Below, one piece after another: positions 16,775 through 19,901 of a stretch of 19,901 nucleotides of DNA. Position 1 is the first letter of the stretch; each line of letters starts with the position of its first letter. The translations under genes were made by a program, and so were the position numbers. This DNA is from Chrysochromulina parva. Lineage: Eukaryota; Haptophyta; Prymnesiales; Chrysochromulinaceae. The notes under the pieces were generated by a model. That model searched no databases and was not told the DNA's origin. It saw nothing but the letters and a program-made list of their open reading frames with translations. The stretch lies in assembly GCA_002887195.1 (NCBI GenBank), contig PJAB01000842.1:1-19901 (forward strand), in the 5' to 3' direction.

Positions 16775-17602
16775 ATGGCAGCGCCGGCGCCGCCACCAAG
16801 GCCTCGACGTCGTCTACCAGAGACGACAGCCCCAGCGCACAAAGCGGCCGCCGAGCCTTACGAAGCAGCACCAGAGCACGGAGCCGTTGCGATCGCTGCT
16901 CCCCCGCAATTGATTGAGAGCGTGTGCTTTGATTGCAACTCCGAGGTCGGCCCATCGCCGTGGGTTTCTGTGACCTACGGCATCACGCTCTGCCTCGAAT
17001 GTGCGGGAGTACACCGCAGCCTCGGGGTACACGTCTCGTTTGTCCGCTCCATGACTCTCGACACACTCACCAGCCGCGAGAAGCAGTCCTTGGTGCATGG
17101 TGGTAATGCGGCCTTTTGTGCATTTCTCGAGGACGAGACGGTCCACGTGCCGCGACGCGTGTGGCTCGCCCTGCCGCTGACAACGCGCTATTTCACTCCG
17201 GCCGCCGACCTGTACCGCCGCCGCCTCACAGCCACCCTCGATCGAGAGGCGGAGGCCGCTGCAGCGATTGAAGCCACGGCGGGCGACAGCACCGTCTTGC
17301 CTGAGGACCTCGACACCGCCATCCGGCCGCCAAAGCCGACGGCGCTCGAGTACCCAAGGCGATTGAAGTTGAAGCGCGACGCACCCAATTGTGAGCTGTG
17401 CAAGGACCTCTTCCATCTCTTCCATTGGCGTCCGAAGGAGCCCAACTGCCATAAGTGCGGCCGATGCGTGTGCGACCGTTGCTCGCCCTCCGAGTGCTGG
17501 CGGCCCGACCCAAACCTCCCGGCGTCTACAACTCCCGTGCGCCACTGCAAGCTGTGCGTGGCGCCGACGCGACTGATGCCGGGGATGGAAGCGCTAGAGT
17601 AG
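16775..17602 (+). CDS. ArfGAP protein with C-terminal FYVE-like zinc finger
   Basis: A 275-residue single-exon protein starting at ATG 16775 and ending at TAG. After about 45 Pro/Ala-rich residues comes an ArfGAP domain (about 45-120): Cys51-x2-Cys54, Cys73-x2-Cys76, the arginine finger Arg81 in CAGVHRSLGVH, and the ArfGAP1-like strings WVSVTYG and SFVRSMTLD. Such domains trigger GTP hydrolysis on Arf GTPases and control coat release in Golgi-ER and endosomal traffic. The zinc spacing is Cx2Cx18Cx2C, two residues longer than the usual x16. The C-terminus has eight Cys (206, 209, 225, 228, 233, 236, 258, 261) in FYVE order, ending VRHCKLC; the basic RRHHCR patch that binds PI3P is replaced by KEPNCHKC, so lipid binding is doubtful. 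No hydrophobic segment is seen. Confidence 0.82.
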   Translation: MAAPAPPPRPRRRLPETTAPAHKAAAEPYEAAPEHGAVAIAAPPQLIESVCFDCNSEVGPSPWVSVTYGITLCLECAGVHRSLGVHVSFVRSMTLDTLTSREKQSLVHGGNAAFCAFLEDETVHVPRRVWLALPLTTRYFTPAADLYRRRLTATLDREAEAAAAIEATAGDSTVLPEDLDTAIRPPKPTALEYPRRLKLKRDAPNCELCKDLFHLFHWRPKEPNCHKCGRCVCDRCSPSECWRPDPNLPASTTPVRHCKLCVAPTRLMPGMEALE

Positions 17603-18031
17603 GCTGATCCTGATCCTGATGCCGGGGCGGGTCGCACCGGTGGGCGGCCGTTGGGAGGGCTTCCTATGTATAGGGCAGTTAGTTCTGGTATGCGTCTGGG
17701 ATGCGTCTTGCGTCGTACCCATGAGTCGTATGTTACGCTCGTTACACATGGGTCAGCATGCATTGGGTCATGGCGAAATGCCGAAATCGCCGAAATCAAT
17801 CATAGGCCGAAATGGGATGTGAAGTAGGCCTCACCGCCTCACACGTCAACACTTCCGGCACTTCGCATTTACTTTTTGATATGCTTTGCTTTGGTTTGAC
17901 TCGCTTTGTCTTGACTTGACTTGTCTTCGAAAAGAAACGCAGATTAAGTTTTCGTGAGGACGTGTTTCGCGATTATGTAACCGAGTTCTCACCGCATCTC
18001 CGCATCGCCAGAAAGTCGGAGATTCGATTCA
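17603..18031. other. Intergenic region upstream of the photosystem II gene
   Basis: No gene is supported here. The left part holds tandem-like ccgaaat motifs at about 17777-17812. The right part (about 17873-17935) is T-rich on the plus strand with repeated ctttg/cttgactt words, unlike its GC-rich surroundings, and lies about 100 bp before the PsbQ/Psb31-like start; it is a plausible promoter region. No specific factor site is recognised. Confidence 0.4.
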
Positions 18032-18685
18032 ATGGCGTTGAGGACCGTGACCGTTCTTGCCTATCTCGCGTCGGCGACCGGCTTCGCGCCCACGCCGGCG
18101 GCCGCCCGCTCCGCTGCTGCCTCCACGCGCGCTGCTGCGGCGCCGCGCTGCGATGCCTCAGTAAAGGATGCCGTCTTCAATCGCCGGGCTGTCCTGGCGG
18201 GCGTTGCTGGAGCGGTAGTTGGGGTGGGCAGCCAGCCCGTGACGGCGGGGTACGTGACGAACCTGGGCATCGTGACAACGGAGCCCAAGGACGCTGACAT
18301 CGACGACGAGCTGCTGAAGACCGAGGGCGTGCAGAAAAGCCTCAAGAACCTTGCAGGCTACAAGACCGCCGCGGCCTCGCTCAAGGGCCAATTCGAGTCG
18401 AACACTGACATGCAGCTGATCCCATCGATCCGCAAGGATTTCGATTTCGGCAAGTTGCGCGAGGATCTCAATGTCGCGAGCACCGTCTTCGACGACACAA
18501 CGCAGGGCACCATGGACCGCATCTCGCGCTCGATCCTGTACGACCTGACGGAGCTCGAGAACGCGTCACGCTTCAAGAAGGGCGAGACTGCGACGCGCAC
18601 CCCTAAAAAGGTGGCCAATGTGGGCAAGTGGTTCGGGAAGCTCGAGGTTGATCTCACGAGCTTCCTCGCCTACTTCCCCAACTAG
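18032..18685 (+). CDS. PsbQ/Psb31-like extrinsic photosystem II protein, plastid-targeted
   Basis: A 217-residue single-exon protein. The leader has three parts: a hydrophobic ER signal ending in ATGFAP, with Phe at the expected +1 position for complex red plastids; an Ala/Ser/Arg-rich transit stretch to about residue 48; then a twin-arginine thylakoid signal (NRRAVLAGVAGAVVGV, ending near VTAG at about 73). The mature part of about 145 residues is helical. Its second half (KLREDLNVAS, TMDRISRSI, DLTELENASR) resembles four-helix lumenal proteins of the PsbQ/PsbQ'/Psb31 group, which stabilise the oxygen-evolving complex. Targeting to the thylakoid lumen is well supported; which member of the group this is remains uncertain, so no symbol is given. 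Confidence 0.72.
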   Translation: MALRTVTVLAYLASATGFAPTPAAARSAAASTRAAAAPRCDASVKDAVFNRRAVLAGVAGAVVGVGSQPVTAGYVTNLGIVTTEPKDADIDDELLKTEGVQKSLKNLAGYKTAAASLKGQFESNTDMQLIPSIRKDFDFGKLREDLNVASTVFDDTTQGTMDRISRSILYDLTELENASRFKKGETATRTPKKVANVGKWFGKLEVDLTSFLAYFPN

Positions 18686-18940
18686 GGTGGCGGTGGAGAG
18701 GAGAGGCTGTTCCCGCGTGTCATCTGGTGCGAATTCCCGTGCAGTGATCACTGGCAGTGTCCGCCGGGGGCATGTCGTGATCTGAAGCATGCGCTGGGCA
18801 TTCGTCATCGGCATGCACTTATTTAGCGCAGGGATTCATGTGCGCGGGAGAGAGGGTTCCGTTACCGGGGTACCTTAGCCCACAAATTCTCCGTTTGATG
18901 CAAATTATAATTTATAGAAGCCAGCGCGCTCCAAGGACGT

Positions 18941-18980
18941 TGGCTCTGATGACCTCTGATTGGCACTGATTACCTCTGAG
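18941..18980. repeat. Degenerate decamer array, four copies
   Basis: Four adjacent 10-mers of the form tRRcctctgat. Read on the minus strand these match the cagaggtaat/cagaggcaat unit found in introns 1 and 4 of the TMEM260-like gene some 17 kb away. Confidence 0.7.
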
Positions 18981-19228
18981 TAATCCCTTATCGGACGATC
19001 CCGGAACCGCGAGGCGCGAGCGGAGCAATGCCCTTATGCCAAAGACTAAATTCGTCGCCGGAAAACCAATGCGGAAAACGAAAAGCGAAATGCCATCCGG
19101 CGTTCCCGATCTCGTCCGGCATTGCGTATTCAGCTTTTCGCAGACTCGCAGGTCGATCATTATTTGCCCCTCCTCGGGTGGAACCGACTCACGCCGTCCA
19201 TCCCCAGGCGTAGCCGTCCCACCGGCCA

Positions 19229-19260
19229 GCCCCCCCTTCCCCCCACCCCCCCAACCCCCC
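19229..19260 (-). repeat. C-tract, potential G-quadruplex on the minus strand
   Basis: Four runs of six or more C separated by one- to two-base spacers on the plus strand. The minus strand, which is the Tpt1 sense strand, therefore carries four G-runs that satisfy the usual G-quadruplex pattern. Confidence 0.75.
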
Positions 19261-19289
19261 CACCGCGATGGGGAAGCCCATCGCGGTGG
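19260..19289. repeat. Perfect inverted repeat, 13-bp arms with a 4-base loop
   Basis: The arm ccaccgcgatggg (19260-19272) pairs exactly with cccatcgcggtgg (19277-19289) around gaag. It lies about 70 bp beyond the Tpt1 stop on that gene's downstream side and abuts the C-tract. A competing pairing exists between 19272-19280 and 19306-19314 (ggaagccca with tgggcttcc), so two hairpins are mutually exclusive. Confidence 0.85.
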
Positions 19290-19361
19290 TGGAGGCGGAG
19301 TCCCATGGGCTTCCACACTGGCACACTATGCCCAAGCTATCTCAGCGCCACTTGCCCTCCT

Positions 19362-19901
19362 CTATTTGCTCTTGTCAAGAAACTTGGCTTGTAGTGACGC
19401 GAGCTCCTCCTTGATTGCGGGCTCCTGCTCGATCTTTTCCAGCTGGTTCTTCTCGAGGGGCTTGCCGCTCGCCTTGAGCTCCTTGAGCTCCCCAATCTGG
19501 CGCAGCTTCTTCTCAACGGCGCGCACCTTTTTGCCGACCGCATCCGGGTCGTCAGGGTCCGATTCACCGCTAGCGGGTGCGGGCGGCGGCGGCATGGGCA
19601 CGGAGCCATCCTTGGCCTTCTGCGTCTGCGTCTGCCTCCCCGACGTGGCCTCGACCGGCTCTGAACCAGGTGGTGGGCCACGCCGCAGCCCGATGGGCTG
19701 CCACGCCCCCTCATGCCACTCGACATGCCTCTGCGTGTCCACCACACGCACGAAGAACTGGCTCGGGAGTTGCCTACTCGTGGCGAGCCCTGGGGTTAAG
19801 ATGACACCGTTCGCAGAGCGGAAGAAGGGAACGCCGGCGCGTGAAGCGCCGAGGAGGTCCACCCAGATGTGGATCTCCGACGACGATCGCATGCCCGAAA
19901 T
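19362..19901 (-). CDS. TPT1: RNA 2'-phosphotransferase Tpt1/KptA family, C-terminal part (partial)
   Basis: The frame runs from the window edge (first codons read ISGMRSS) to stop TAG at 19364-19362, about 179 residues. The N-terminal part carries the family's last conserved blocks: SGMRSSSEIHIWVDL and FFRSANGVILTPG. Tpt1 removes the 2'-phosphate left at the junction when fungal-type ligation splices tRNA, transferring it to NAD+ to give ADP-ribose 1'',2''-cyclic phosphate. The catalytic N-terminal lobe lies outside the window. After the domain comes a Pro-rich linker and a charged helix (about 120-175) with a KxLRQIxELKE...LEKNQLEKIE pattern, similar to coiled-coil tails on unrelated proteins. 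The internal ATG at 19892 is within the conserved domain and is not the true start. Confidence 0.82.
   Translation of the reverse strand: MSGMRSSSEIHIWVDLLGASRAGVPFFRSANGVILTPGLATSRQLPSQFFVRVVDTQRHVEWHEGAWQPIGLRRGPPPGSEPVEATSGRQTQTQKAKDGSVPMPPPPAPASGESDPDDPDAVGKKVRAVEKKLRQIGELKELKASGKPLEKNQLEKIEQEPAIKEELASLQAKFLDKSK

Larger units (their letters stand above)
18686..19361. other. Intergenic region between convergent PSII and Tpt1 genes
   Basis: No coding sequence is supported. Contents in order: an AT-rich island with a perfect 12-bp palindrome aaattataattt at 18902-18913; four degenerate decamers at 18941-18980; unremarkable sequence to 19220; a C-rich tract; and a strong inverted repeat close to the end of the Tpt1 gene. 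Confidence 0.6.

Noticed and set aside
17619..17822. A 67-codon frame after the ArfGAP gene
   Set aside because: It has no homology features, lies in spacer with ccgaaat repeats, and its length is expected by chance.
1..19901. tRNA, rRNA or other structured RNA genes
   Set aside because: Reading both strands I found no T-loop/B-box-like GGTTCGAATCC block with matching arms and no rRNA-like sequence; a covariance-model scan was not possible here.

Overview
This window looks like nuclear DNA from a GC-rich alga with a secondary, red-derived plastid. A haptophyte is my best guess; a pelagophyte or another chromist is possible. Four things support this. Coding sequences are interrupted by short GT-AG introns of 70-155 bp, mostly built from 10-20 bp tandem repeats. 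There is a photosystem II lumenal protein with a three-part leader: ER signal with a GFAP-type cleavage site, transit peptide, and twin-arginine thylakoid signal. Typical eukaryotic families are present (TMEM260, DGAT2, ArfGAP, Tpt1). Genes are spaced separately rather than in operons.

Layout from left to right: the 3' end of a RING-finger gene (+, to 169). Then, convergent with it, a five-exon TMEM260-type protein O-mannosyltransferase gene (-, 244-3619). Head to head with that is a single uninterrupted 11.1-kb reading frame (+, 3722-14860). It encodes a giant filament-like protein with 21 tandem units of about 130 residues, each carrying paired Trp motifs resembling Sfi1 centrin-binding repeats, followed by six EF-hands. 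Next come a two-exon DGAT2-family acyltransferase (+, 15365-16596), an ArfGAP protein ending in a FYVE-like zinc finger (+, 16775-17602), the PsbQ/Psb31-like photosystem II protein (+, 18032-18685), and the 3' part of a Tpt1/KptA RNA 2'-phosphotransferase gene (-, 19362 to the window end).

The genes do not form one pathway. Several belong to the secretory system (TMEM260, DGAT2-like and ArfGAP-FYVE), one to the cytoskeleton, one to photosynthesis and one to tRNA splicing. The most interesting element is the giant protein. It joins a Sfi1-like repeat array and a calcium-sensing EF-hand tail in one chain, which would make it a candidate calcium-responsive or contractile fibre component (basal body roots, or the haptonema if this is a haptophyte). 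That role is inference.

The second notable element is a pair of introns in the TMEM260 gene. Each is flanked by a perfect direct duplication of coding sequence (33 bp and 46 bp), as expected if they arose by tandem duplication of an exon segment containing AGGT.
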